Below are positions 17,049-25,179 of a stretch of DNA of 33,768 nt, piece by piece (positions within the stretch are counted from its first letter, which is position 1; each line of letters starts with the position of its first letter). The stretch lies in assembly GCA_963205295.1 (NCBI GenBank), contig CAUJIY010000057.1, positions 1-33,768 on the forward strand. The letters run 5' to 3'. The position numbers and the translations under genes were made by a program. The stretch is from Pseudomonadota bacterium (GTDB lineage: Bacteria; Pseudomonadota; Gammaproteobacteria; Steroidobacterales; GCA-2729495). The notes beneath the pieces were generated by a model, which was not told the origin of the DNA, did not search any database, and saw only the letters and a list, made by a program, of their open reading frames with translations.

Positions 17049-17666
17049 TCACCGCGACAGGCCTTCTTCCTGCCCCACGGCGCGCAGCAGCTCGCCAAGG
17101 ATCCGCAGGGCACGGCCGCGGTGGCTGCGCTCGTTCTTGGCCGCCGGAGCAAGTTCCGCAGCCGTCGCCGCCAGGGCCGGGTCCTCGAATACCGGGTCGT
17201 AGCCGAAGCCATTGATTCCCCGCGGGGCGACGGTGATGCGCCCCTCCCAGACTCCGGCAGCGAGCAGCGGTCGTGGGTCGGCGGCATTACGCACGAAAGC
17301 CAGCACACAGCGGAATCGGGCGGTGCGCCCGGCCAGTGGCACACCGGCGAGTTCGGCCAGCAGGCGGTCGATGTTCTGCGCATCGCTCGAATCTGGTCCT
17401 GCGTACCGCGCCGAGTGCACTCCCGGAGCGCCGCCGAGCGCATCGACTTCCAGCCCCGAGTCGTCGGCGAGCGCCGGCAACCCGGTTGCGGCTGCCGCAT
17501 GGCGCGCCTTGAGGAGCGCGTTGTCGCGAAAGGTCGCCCCGGTTTCCGCGACGGGAGCGACACCGCACCCGGACTGCAGCAGGACCTCCCAGCCAGGGCC
17601 GAGCAGCGCACCGAGTTCGCGCGCCTTGCCGCGGTTGGCGGTGGCGAGGACCAGGCGGCGAACCAC
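17049..17666 (-). CDS. rdgB: XTP/dITP pyrophosphatase (Ham1/RdgB family)
   Basis: It removes non-canonical purine nucleotides (dITP, XTP) by hydrolysing them to the monophosphate and pyrophosphate. The 205 residues show the family start LVLATANRGKARELGALL with the phosphate-binding T-x-N-x-x-K pattern. ALADDSGLEVDALGGAPGVHSARYAG follows, with the metal-binding Asp pair and catalytic Asp. GFGYDPVFEDP and SHRGRALR are the base-recognition motifs near the C-terminus. It begins 6 bp after the rph stop and is translated with it. Confidence 0.96.
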   Translation of the reverse strand: MVRRLVLATANRGKARELGALLGPGWEVLLQSGCGVAPVAETGATFRDNALLKARHAAAATGLPALADDSGLEVDALGGAPGVHSARYAGPDSSDAQNIDRLLAELAGVPLAGRTARFRCVLAFVRNAADPRPLLAAGVWEGRITVAPRGINGFGYDPVFEDPALAATAAELAPAAKNERSHRGRALRILGELLRAVGQEEGLSR

Positions 17667-17672
17667 GGCGCC

Positions 17673-18416
17673 TCAGCGGTGTGCCGCGCGCCAGTCGTCG
17701 AGCACGCGGCGCTGGACGTCCATGATCCCGGCCGTGCCGGCCGTCGCCAGCGCGAGCATCTGCTCCAGTTCGTCGCGTCGGAACGCGTGACCCTCGGCAG
17801 TGCCCTGCACCTCGATGTAGGCGCCGGCATCGTTCATCACCACGTTCATGTCGGTCTCGGCCTGGCCGTCCTCGGCGTAGTCGAGGTCGAGTACCGGCAC
17901 GCCGCGGTAGATGCCGACCGACACCGCCGCGACCTGCCCATGCAGCGGGTGGCGGGCGAGCACGCCGTCGCGGACCAGCGAGTCGACGGCCAGCACCAGC
18001 GCCACCCAGGCACCGGAGATCGCCGCCGTGCGGGTGCCGCCGTCGGCCTGCAGCACGTCGCAGTCGAGCGTGACGGTACGCTCGCCGAGCGCCTTGAGAT
18101 CGGCATTGGCGCGCAGCGAGCGGCCGATCAGCCGCTGGATCTCCTGGGTGCGACCGGTCTGGCGCCCACGGGCCGCCTCGCGCGCCGTGCGGCTGTGCGT
18201 TGCGCGCGGCAGCATGCCGTACTCGGCAGTGATCCAGCCCTGGTTCTGGCCGCGCAGGAAGGACGGCACGCCCGTCTCCACGCTGGCCGTACACAGCACC
18301 CGCGTAGCGCCGAACCCGGCCAGCACGGAACCCTCCGCGTGCCGCGTGAAACCCGGCTCGAAGGTGATCCCGCGCAGTTCGTCGGGGCGCCGCCCGCTCG
18401 GTCTTTCGATCGTCAT
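17673..18416 (-). CDS. rph: Ribonuclease PH
   Basis: This phosphorolytic 3'-5' exoribonuclease trims tRNA precursors. The 247 residues carry the conserved N-terminus [11 protein letters not shown], then [36 protein letters not shown] contains the Arg and Gln residues that bind phosphate. [20 protein letters not shown] and [19 protein letters not shown] follow. The length is standard and no truncation is seen. Its start overlaps the PP2C gene by 4 bp and rdgB follows 6 bp later, so the three form one operon. Confidence 0.97.
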   Translation of the reverse strand: MTIERPSGRRPDELRGITFEPGFTRHAEGSVLAGFGATRVLCTASVETGVPSFLRGQNQGWITAEYGMLPRATHSRTAREAARGRQTGRTQEIQRLIGRSLRANADLKALGERTVTLDCDVLQADGGTRTAAISGAWVALVLAVDSLVRDGVLARHPLHGQVAAVSVGIYRGVPVLDLDYAEDGQAETDMNVVMNDAGAYIEVQGTAEGHAFRRDELEQMLALATAGTAGIMDVQRRVLDDWRAAHR

Positions 18417-19153
18417 CCGAGCCAGCGTAGCGCAGCAGCGGAGGTGTTGTCGCTGTGCGGGCCGTTGTTGCGCACGGCGAGTTCGGCCAGCCGGCGCAGG
18501 CCCTTGTCGAGCGCTTCACCCGATTTCCCGAGTCCCGCCACGTCGGCGTCCTCGAGACCCGACCAGAACCCATCCGTGCACACCAGCAGCACGTCGCCCG
18601 CCGCGAGCCGGCGGGCCGATCCCACGCTCATGCCCGGCAGGACGAGGTTGCCACCGAGGCAGCACTCGACGAAATTGCGCATCGGGTGATCGCTGATCTC
18701 CTCCTCGGTGATCAGCCCCTCCTGCAGCAGCAACTCGACATGGCTGTGGTCGCGCGTGCGGTCGAACACCCGCTGCTGGCGCAGGTGATAGATGCGGCTG
18801 TCGCCGACATGCGCGAAGAAGGCACGGCCGTCCTGCACGAGGCAAAGCGCGCAGGTCGCCCGCGGACGTGCCTCCATGCGCAGTTCGCCACCGAGCTGCA
18901 CCAGGTTGTTGTGCGCCTTGCCGATGGTCAGGTGCAGGAAGCCCTGCGGATCGAACAGCGGTTGTGTGGTGCGACGGAACGCTTCCACCACGGTCTCGGT
19001 CGCCACTGCCGCTGCCCGCGCGCCGTCCGCGTGCCCGCCCATGCCGTCGACGGCGAGCAGCAACGCCGTGCTGGCGCTGTGGGCGACGGCGACGCGGTCC
19101 TGGTTCTCGTCCCGGTCACCGACCAGGCTCAGCTCGGCAAACTCGACCTGCAA
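18413..19153 (-). CDS. PP2C-family protein serine/threonine phosphatase
   Basis: This predicted metal-dependent phosphatase would dephosphorylate Ser/Thr residues in the cytoplasm. The 246 residues carry all the main motifs in order: [20 protein letters not shown] with the metal-binding Asp and Gly, [26 protein letters not shown], and [13 protein letters not shown] with the late metal-binding Asp. It resembles the stand-alone PrpC/Stp group. No kinase partner gene lies in the window. Its stop overlaps the rph start (4 bp), so it is the first gene of a PP2C-rph-rdgB operon. It is divergent from yicC with a 110-bp gap. Confidence 0.93.
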   Translation of the reverse strand: MQVEFAELSLVGDRDENQDRVAVAHSASTALLLAVDGMGGHADGARAAAVATETVVEAFRRTTQPLFDPQGFLHLTIGKAHNNLVQLGGELRMEARPRATCALCLVQDGRAFFAHVGDSRIYHLRQQRVFDRTRDHSHVELLLQEGLITEEEISDHPMRNFVECCLGGNLVLPGMSVGSARRLAAGDVLLVCTDGFWSGLEDADVAGLGKSGEALDKGLRRLAELAVRNNGPHSDNTSAAALRWLG

Positions 19154-19263
19154 GGGTGGGCTCCGCGGCGGACAGGCTGTTCGTTCGGCTTTCCAATAGC
19201 CTGCAAGAGTGTAAGCTGCGCTGCCATGCGACGCATCTCAAATTCCCTGCCGGAACAGCACCG

Positions 19264-20133
19264 ATGATCCGCAGCATGACCGGTTTCGCGCGCAGCGAGA
19301 CCGATACTCCGCAGGGCCAGCTGCTGTGGGAGCTGCGTTCCGTCAACCACCGCTACCTCGAGGCCCAGATCCGCCTCCCCGAGGGCTTCCGCGCCATCGA
19401 GCCCGACGCACGTGCGCTGCTCGGCCGTGGCATCCGCCGCGGCAAGGTCGACGCCACCCTCTCCCTGCGGGCCCGCGCCGAGCGCCAGCTGCACGCCACG
19501 CTCAACCCGGAGCTCGCCCGCGAGCTGATCGGCCACGCCCGCACGCTCGCGACGGCCATCGGCGAAGCTGCTCCGCTCGACCCGCTCGACCTGCTGCGCT
19601 GGCCCGGCGTGCTCCAGGAACAGGAGACCCCGCTCGACCACCTGCACCCGCTCGCGCTCGAAGGCCTCGAGCGCGCCGTCACCGGGCTCGCCGCCACCCG
19701 CCGGCGCGAAGGCGAGCGCATCCACGAGATGCTCGAGACGCGCTGCGCCGAAATCCTGCTGCGCGTAGCCGCCGTGCGCACCCGCCTCCCGCAGGTGCTG
19801 CAGGCGATCCGCGACAAGCTCGCTGAGCGCGTGCGCAGCCTCGTCGCCAGCATCGATACCGACCGGCTCGAACAGGAGCTGGTGCTGATCGCGCAGAAAC
19901 TCGACGTCGCCGAAGAACTCGACCGCCTGCAGGGCCACGTCGCCGAGTTCCGCAGCGCACTCACCCGCACCGACGAAGCCGCCGGCCGGCGTCTCGACTT
20001 CCTGCTGCAGGAATTCAATCGCGAGGCCAACACGCTCGCCTCGAAGTCCGCCGACGGCGAAACCACGCGCCACGCGGTGGACATCAAGGTGCTGATTGAG
20101 CAGATGCGCGAGCAGGTGCAGAACATCGAATAG
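19264..20133 (+). CDS. yicC: YicC family endoribonuclease/stress protein
   Basis: YicC-family proteins are reported to act on RNA and are conserved in most bacteria. The 289 residues start MIRSMTGFARSETD and continue WELRSVNHRYLEAQIRLPE, the family signature. Near the C-terminus are GRRLDFLLQEFNREANTLASKS and HAVDIKVLIEQMREQVQNIE, also classical. The start is the ATG at 19264; the upstream open frame is antisense to the PP2C gene. The gene is intact, but its last seven codons and stop lie within a repeat that recurs 10.4 kb downstream, so its 3' end is the apparent integration site of the following island. A gmk gene often follows yicC in this group and is missing here. Confidence 0.96.
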   Translation: MIRSMTGFARSETDTPQGQLLWELRSVNHRYLEAQIRLPEGFRAIEPDARALLGRGIRRGKVDATLSLRARAERQLHATLNPELARELIGHARTLATAIGEAAPLDPLDLLRWPGVLQEQETPLDHLHPLALEGLERAVTGLAATRRREGERIHEMLETRCAEILLRVAAVRTRLPQVLQAIRDKLAERVRSLVASIDTDRLEQELVLIAQKLDVAEELDRLQGHVAEFRSALTRTDEAAGRRLDFLLQEFNREANTLASKSADGETTRHAVDIKVLIEQMREQVQNIE

Positions 20134-20136
20134 CGT
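20111..20136 (+). repeat. attL-like copy of the yicC 3'-end repeat
   Basis: The 26 bp beginning AGCAGGTGCAG and ending TAGCGT include the final codons and stop of yicC. They match 30474-30499 except for one A/G difference at 20130. The two copies are in direct orientation. The 3' end of yicC is a known target of tyrosine-integrase genomic islands in other gammaproteobacteria. Confidence 0.75.
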
Positions 20137-20189
20137 TCAGGGTCATCCGCGCGCATCCCAGCCCCGCCGCGCCTGGCGGCTTGCCTTGC

Positions 20190-20867
20190 TCAGCGTCGGC
20201 GCTTCTTCGCGCCCCGGTAGTCGCGATTGAGCCGATTCAGGTCGAAGCCCTTCGGATCGAATACGCCACGAATCCAGCGCACCATGTCGTCGTGCTGCTC
20301 GTGGTTGCGATCGCCCAGGATTTCCAGAAGCAGCGCGTAGCCAGACGGGCCGCCGACATCCTCCGGCGGGCAGGCGTTCTCGCCCGCCAGGCACACCGGC
20401 AGAGCCAACTCGGGAGTTGCCGCGAGACGTGGCAGGGATTCGACCACGATCCGGTGCCGCCAACCGTCGCCCATGTCATAGCGATACTCGAACTCGCTGT
20501 GGGTGCCCAGTTCCGACACCACGGCAGCAACCGAGACCTCGCGCTCGTCCCGATAGGCCGTGGTATCCCGGTCGATACCGATTTCCGCGATCCACCAGTC
20601 CGGCGCGACGACACCCGTCCCGACCTCGAATTCGTGCGCATGCGAATCCGTCCACCCCATGACCCACTGCAGGTAGCCGTGCAGGCTGGCGAGGGTCCAC
20701 TGATTCGAGACCAGCACCCGGCGCCAGACGAGCGGCGCAACTTCCAGCAGCTCGATACGCAAGGCGACGGGCCTGGGCCGTGGGGTTATTGGCAGGTCGG
20801 GTCCTCCGGTTACTCGCCGATCCCGACCAGTGCGCCGCCGGTGAACCGGACGTGAATGGTCGCTCAC
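20190..20867 (-). CDS. Plasmid pRiA4b ORF-3-like protein
   Basis: The 225 residues belong to the pRiA4b ORF-3 family, whose function is not established. The diagnostic pattern is clear: LRIELLEVAPLVWRRVLV, then LASLHGYLQWVMGWTDSHAHEF, EYRYDMGDGWRHRIVVE and CLAGENACPPEDVGGPSGYALLLE. The start shown is a GTG overlapping the stop of the PIN gene by 4 bp, which adds about 30 residues before the family homology begins. A GTG at 20813 is an alternative. It is the third gene of an HTH-PIN-pRiA4b operon, and is convergent with yicC. Confidence 0.85.
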   Translation of the reverse strand: MSDHSRPVHRRRTGRDRRVTGGPDLPITPRPRPVALRIELLEVAPLVWRRVLVSNQWTLASLHGYLQWVMGWTDSHAHEFEVGTGVVAPDWWIAEIGIDRDTTAYRDEREVSVAAVVSELGTHSEFEYRYDMGDGWRHRIVVESLPRLAATPELALPVCLAGENACPPEDVGGPSGYALLLEILGDRNHEQHDDMVRWIRGVFDPKGFDLNRLNRDYRGAKKRRR

Positions 20868-21433
20868 TCCGATCCGAACAATTCCCGTAGCGCGGCAGCG
20901 GACTCGGGCAGCGATTGACGCTCGATCATCGCGATGTATTCCTCAATCGTCATCGGCGGCCGCCTGAGTACGCCGGCCGCATTCTCCAGACGATCACGAA
21001 CGACCGTCGGCGCAAGGTCTATCAGGTGGCGGAGGAACGTATCCGGGTGTTGCGTACCGAGATCGAACTCGGACAGCACGTCGGCGGGAAAGTGATTTTC
21101 GTTGAAGGTAACGATGACCTGCGCGCGCGCCCTGATCGCGACTGCCAGCACGTGCCGGTCGTCGGGGTCCGGCAGATCGAGCGCGCCGATCAGGCGGCTA
21201 TAGCCACCCACGCAGGCGTCGGGCAGCGCCTCGTCCATCGCCGCGCGGCGCCGCGCCAGCTTCTCCGGCGCGATGTCGGGTCGCTTCTGCGTCACCGCGC
21301 GAATCCACTCCGCGTGGATATCTTCGCTCCAGATCGGCCGATACAGCCGCGCCTCGGCCAGCTCCAGCAGAACGCTCGTCAGCGGGTAGCTGTAGAGGAC
21401 GTTGGCATCCAGAACTGCCGCGAAGCTGCTCAT
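20864..21433 (-). CDS. PIN-domain ribonuclease toxin-like protein
   Basis: The 189 residues begin AAVLDANVLYSYPL, with the first acidic residue of a PIN nuclease. A conserved Glu follows in IWSEDIHAEWIRAV. LDLPDPDDRHVLAVAIRARAQVIVTFNENHF carries the Asp cluster and the TFNxxHFP motif of the PIN_3 branch. Such proteins are usually VapC-like toxins cutting RNA, although this branch is longer than classical VapC. The gene starts 12 bp after the HTH gene, which is its likely antitoxin, and overlaps the pRiA4b-like gene by 4 bp. The toxin role is inferred. Confidence 0.85.
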   Translation of the reverse strand: MSSFAAVLDANVLYSYPLTSVLLELAEARLYRPIWSEDIHAEWIRAVTQKRPDIAPEKLARRRAAMDEALPDACVGGYSRLIGALDLPDPDDRHVLAVAIRARAQVIVTFNENHFPADVLSEFDLGTQHPDTFLRHLIDLAPTVVRDRLENAAGVLRRPPMTIEEYIAMIERQSLPESAAALRELFGSE

Positions 21434-21445
21434 GCCGGCGGCGTT

Positions 21446-21898
21446 TCAGATCCCGAGATCCTGGTCGAGCTGGCCAATCTCGTCCAACGCCGAGCGACGA
21501 CGCTTGCGATCCTCCTCGTCGAACTGGACCAGGTCCTGGAACGCGATGCGCCGGCGCGTACCCACGTTGCGGGCGGGCAGCTTGCCCGTCTCGATCAGCT
21601 TGACCACGTAGGGGCGCGACACGTTCAGGTAGTCAGCGGCCTCCTGGGTCGTCAGCTCGGCCTTCTTCGGCAGGACGGTCACGGCGCGACCCTGGCCGAG
21701 CTGGGTGAGCACATCCAGAAACAGCCGCACGGCCCCCGGCGGGATCGAGATCATTTCGTGCTGATTGTTCGCTGTGACCAGGCGAAGTGGACGCTGGTCC
21801 TCGGGAAGCAGGCGCGCGAGCTGGCGGCCGGCCTCTTTTGCCTGAGCAACCTCGTCCGCCGTCGGAAACTGCGGCGGGTGGGAGTCTGTTGCAGACAT
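21446..21898 (-). CDS. HTH (excisionase-family) antitoxin-like DNA-binding protein
   Basis: The 150 residues end with a MerR/excisionase-type helix-turn-helix (LTTQEAADYLNVSRPYVVKLIETGKLPARNVGTRRRI in two overlapping parts, about residues 85-121). The N-terminal part is charged and may hold the toxin-neutralising region. The ATG at 21898 has a strong GAGGAGG site. It is the first gene of the operon that includes the PIN nuclease, the usual order for an antitoxin that also represses its own promoter. Confidence 0.85.
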   Translation of the reverse strand: MSATDSHPPQFPTADEVAQAKEAGRQLARLLPEDQRPLRLVTANNQHEMISIPPGAVRLFLDVLTQLGQGRAVTVLPKKAELTTQEAADYLNVSRPYVVKLIETGKLPARNVGTRRRIAFQDLVQFDEEDRKRRRSALDEIGQLDQDLGI

Positions 21899-21925
21899 GA
21901 CGGCCCTCCTCAGACTGGGAGAGCA

Positions 21926-21953
21926 ATATTAGCTCGTATTCGAAACGAACGAA
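21926..21953 (-). promoter_or_regulatory. Promoter of the HTH-PIN-pRiA4b operon with iterated TTCGTT elements
   Basis: On the minus strand TTCGTT is followed by 16 bp and TAATAT, ending 27 bp before the HTH gene start codon. TTCGTT-like units recur upstream to about 21963, overlapping and preceding the -35. They are likely binding sites for the HTH protein. The 183-bp gap to hsdM holds nothing else I can name. Confidence 0.5.
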
Positions 21954-22081
21954 ACAAACGAATCGGGCGAATGTGACGGAAGTCGGGTGGGCCGGCGGGC
22001 TGTTACCCCCCAAGACCTCTCCACGAACCACGATTTCGAACAAATATCAGAGAGTTGTGTGAAAGCGGTCGACAAGCTGAC

Positions 22082-23578
22082 TCAGGTTGCCGAGGTCGGC
22101 AACTTCTTCGCAATCCGGCTGAACAGCTCGAACGCCGCTTCCAGCTCGTCGGCAATTTCTGCGGCAATGACATCCGGCGGCGGCAGGGCGTCGGTATCGG
22201 TCAGGCTCTGGTCCTTGATCCAGAAGAGATCGAGGCTCAACTTGTCGCGCTTCTGGATTTCTTCGAGCGTGTAGCAACGCCAGCGGCCGTCGGGATTGGC
22301 CTCGCTCCAGGTGGCCTCGCGCTTGTGCATCGCGCCGGCGAGGTAGCAGGCGACGAATTCGTCGAAGTCGCGGCGGGTGATGGGCGACTGCTTCTGGGTG
22401 AAATGCTTGTTGGTGCGCAGGTCGTAGACCCAGAGCTTGTCCGTCCAGGGTGCGGGGCGGCCTTCCTTCTTGTCGAAGAACAGTACGTTGGCCTTCACGC
22501 CGGGCGAATACCAGATGCCGGTGGGCAGGCGCAGCAGGGTGTGTACGTTGCACTTCTCCAGCAGATTACGCCGCACCTTCTCGCCGGCGCCGCCTTCGAA
22601 CAGCACGTTGTCGGGCAGCACCACGGCGGCACGGCCGTCGATCTTCAGCAGCGAGAACATGTGCTGCACGAAGTTCAATTGCTTGTTGCTGGTCTCGGTC
22701 CAGAAATCCTCGCGCACCACCACGGCGTCGTCTTTTTCGGTGTCGCCTTCCTCGTTGACGAACAGCACGCTCTGGCTTTTGCCGAAGGGCGGATTGGCGA
22801 GGATCATCGTGTATTCACGGTTCCACGGCGCGGCCAGGCTGTCGTGGCCGGAGTGCACCACCACCTTGTCGCCGCCGATGCCGTGCAGGTAGAGGTTCAT
22901 GGCGCACATGCGTGCCACCTTGGGCGAGAGCTCCATCGCCTCGACCAGCTCCTCGCGCAAGGCGCGCTTCTGATCGGCATCGAGATCGCGGCCGAACTTC
23001 TCCAACACGTAGTTGTAGGCCGTGAACAGGAAGCCGCCCGTGCCGGCCGCCGGATCGCAGATGCGGTCCGCCGGCGTGGGCTGCATCACCTCGACCATGG
23101 TCTGGATGACGGCGCGCGTGGTGAAGTACTGGCCCGCGCCCTTGGTGGACTCCGAGGCGCTGCGCTGGAGCAGTTCCTCGTAGATGGTGCCCTTCACGTC
23201 GACGGGGAGGCTCATCCAGTCCTCCTTGTCGATGAGATTGACGATGAGCTGCTTGAGCAGCGCCGGGTTGTGGATGTCGCAGCGCGCGCCCTTGAAGATC
23301 ACGCCCAGCATGCCGGGCATGAGCCCGAGTTTTTCGATGGACTGGCTGTACTGCGTTTCCAGCGCCGCGCCATCGAGCGGCAGCAGCGCCTTCCAGCCGA
23401 GCTTCTCCGGCACGATGGGCGGCTGGTTCCACGGCGGGCCGGTCAACTGGTCCGCCATCTTGAGGAACAGCAGCATGGTCAGTTGCTCGACGTACTCCAC
23501 GCAGGAGAGGCCGGCCTGCTGCAACACGCCCGCGTAACTCCACGCGCGCTTGCCGATCTGGGATGCATCCATGGACAT
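22082..23578 (-). CDS. hsdM: Type I restriction-modification methyltransferase subunit HsdM
   Basis: HsdM transfers a methyl group from SAM to adenine at the site chosen by HsdS, and is part of the restriction complex. The 498 residues include the N-terminal helical domain (LSCVEYVEQLTMLLFLKMADQ). The SAM-binding motif DPAAGTGGFLFTAYNYV and the catalytic NPPF in MILANPPFGKSQS are intact, and GQYFTTRAVIQTMVEVM lies just before. The start is 23578 or the ATG two codons later. The gene begins 8 bp after the hsdS stop and is the last of the hsdR-hsdS-hsdM operon. Confidence 0.95.
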   Translation of the reverse strand: MSMDASQIGKRAWSYAGVLQQAGLSCVEYVEQLTMLLFLKMADQLTGPPWNQPPIVPEKLGWKALLPLDGAALETQYSQSIEKLGLMPGMLGVIFKGARCDIHNPALLKQLIVNLIDKEDWMSLPVDVKGTIYEELLQRSASESTKGAGQYFTTRAVIQTMVEVMQPTPADRICDPAAGTGGFLFTAYNYVLEKFGRDLDADQKRALREELVEAMELSPKVARMCAMNLYLHGIGGDKVVVHSGHDSLAAPWNREYTMILANPPFGKSQSVLFVNEEGDTEKDDAVVVREDFWTETSNKQLNFVQHMFSLLKIDGRAAVVLPDNVLFEGGAGEKVRRNLLEKCNVHTLLRLPTGIWYSPGVKANVLFFDKKEGRPAPWTDKLWVYDLRTNKHFTQKQSPITRRDFDEFVACYLAGAMHKREATWSEANPDGRWRCYTLEEIQKRDKLSLDLFWIKDQSLTDTDALPPPDVIAAEIADELEAAFELFSRIAKKLPTSAT

Positions 23579-23586
23579 GGGGTCGT

Positions 23587-25179
23587 CTACTTCTTCTTCG
23601 TGGCGGCGCGTGGCGCGCGGATCTTGGATTTGGTTTGCTTTGAAGCGCGCAGCAGGCGCGCGCGTTCCTCGCGCTCGGCGGCGATGCGCTTGAGCAGTTC
23701 GCTCGCGGGTTCATCGTTCGGATCCTGCGGCACCAGCTGGCCGGTGAAGGCGTGGCGCAGGATGCTCTGGCGCAGAGACTGGGCGCTCTTCAGGCGGGCT
23801 TCGAGGTCGCGTTCGAGGTGGTCGATGACGGAGAGCTGGTCTTCGACCTCAGATGCCAGGAACTCTTGTTCTCGAATTGGCAACAAAGGCAAGGCGATTG
23901 CGCGAATCTCGCCGAGATTCAGGCGTGGCCGACCAACTCCATGGACGATCTTCTTCGTTCTTATCCGCGTCGGCGGCGAATTGAGGAAGAAGCACAAACA
24001 CCGGGCAAATAGGTCAGCATGTGGTTTGAAGCGAATGCAATCAGCCTTCACGATTGCCGGGCCAACCGATTCAGGGATGATGCAAGCGCGCGGCGGACTC
24101 TCGCTCAACGCTGCAATGACAAGGTCTCCGGCTTCAATGACATGTTTCTGAAGACGCTCAAAGTGTGCCGACGAGATGTGCGCGCGCTCATCCGCGAACG
24201 TTCCGTCCTTGATGTTCTGTAGGCGTATTACTCGCGGTCCTTCATCAGTGTAGTGCCCAGTCATCAGGTTTGATCCGAACGGGCCGTCAGTGATCGCGTT
24301 TGGCTCGTGCGCCGCCAATTGCTCGACGCTGGCCCAGCACCATTCCTTGGGCAGTGACGGGAGCACGGTGGTATCGGGGCCACCCGGCTCGACGTACTTC
24401 GCCTTCCAATTCTTCGGCGGCGTCTTCCCCGCCGCAGCGAACTTTGCGAGCTGTGCTTCCTCCCAGCGCCGGCGGCGCTCCGCGAGAATCCGGGTCAGCA
24501 GCGCGTCGGCGGATTCCGTGGCCGGATGCTCGCGCCGCCATTGCGCGGTCAAGCTGCCTTCGACCGCGGCCTTGAGCACGGCGGCGCGGTAGTGCTTCAG
24601 CTTCGCCCGCACACGCTCCAGCGCCGCCACGCCGGCGTCGAGGTCGGAGAGGAGTTCGTCGAGGGTGTCGAGGATGCGTGCCTGCTCTCGTTCAGGCGGG
24701 ATGGGTAACGAAAGAGTTTCCAGAAAGGCTGCGGGTACCCGCATCTGTCCTACGCCGCCCGTCATCTGCCGTTGTGCGGCGTGGCGCGTGGAATGCTGAA
24801 GCAGGTAGCTGGCAACCCAACGTGCCTGAACTCCGTTCTCGGCGCGGAGCACATGAAATTCCGTTGAACCAAAGCAAGCGGCACCCGGCAAGGCCGGCAC
24901 AACGCACGTCTTGCCGTTCTCCATGCAAGGCGTGATCTTCGCCATGATGACGTCACCCGAAAGAAAGGATGTATAGCCCTTCTTCACTTCGCCGTATGTC
25001 GCGGCCTCGGGGCGAAGCAGGCCACCGCCTTCCGGCTCGACCGCACGCATTGGAACGAAACTGACGGGAACGTCATCCGCAACGATGCAGCGATCCAACG
25101 GCGGATTGATCGCTGCGACAGCAGATAGAGTTGCTTCCGCCCAATTCTCGGGCGGCATGTTCCGCGCAATCTCGCTCAC
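23587..25179 (-). CDS. hsdS: Type I restriction-modification specificity subunit HsdS
   Basis: HsdS binds the bipartite target sequence and docks HsdM and HsdR. The 530 residues contain two target-recognition domains, each followed by a conserved helical spacer. The first spacer is PIPPEREQARILDTLDELLSDLDAG with ERVRAKLKHYRAAVLKAAVEGSLT. The second is LPLLPIREQEFLASEVEDQLSVIDHL with AKSAQSLRQSIL-like residues (SLRQSILRHAFTG). The C-terminus is Lys/Arg-rich (KSKIRAPRAATKKK). The start overlaps hsdR by 4 bp. The central target-recognition stretch is visibly more AT-rich than hsdR, common in swapped specificity domains. The recognition sequence cannot be predicted. Confidence 0.94.
   Translation of the reverse strand: MSEIARNMPPENWAEATLSAVAAINPPLDRCIVADDVPVSFVPMRAVEPEGGGLLRPEAATYGEVKKGYTSFLSGDVIMAKITPCMENGKTCVVPALPGAACFGSTEFHVLRAENGVQARWVASYLLQHSTRHAAQRQMTGGVGQMRVPAAFLETLSLPIPPEREQARILDTLDELLSDLDAGVAALERVRAKLKHYRAAVLKAAVEGSLTAQWRREHPATESADALLTRILAERRRRWEEAQLAKFAAAGKTPPKNWKAKYVEPGGPDTTVLPSLPKEWCWASVEQLAAHEPNAITDGPFGSNLMTGHYTDEGPRVIRLQNIKDGTFADERAHISSAHFERLQKHVIEAGDLVIAALSESPPRACIIPESVGPAIVKADCIRFKPHADLFARCLCFFLNSPPTRIRTKKIVHGVGRPRLNLGEIRAIALPLLPIREQEFLASEVEDQLSVIDHLERDLEARLKSAQSLRQSILRHAFTGQLVPQDPNDEPASELLKRIAAEREERARLLRASKQTKSKIRAPRAATKKK

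Noticed and set aside
16894-17202. Plus-strand frame beginning MCRFGQEMTK
   Set aside because: It has no ribosome binding site and its second half is antisense to rdgB; at most the first 50 codons are a decayed fragment.
22086-22103. GTTGCCGA/TCGGCAAC inverted repeat as hsdM terminator
   Set aside because: It lies inside the last codons of hsdM and has no T-run.
22055-24151. 698-codon plus-strand frame opposite hsdM/hsdS
   Set aside because: It is antisense to hsdM with intact SAM and NPPF motifs; the product is His/Arg/Val-rich without any recognisable domain.
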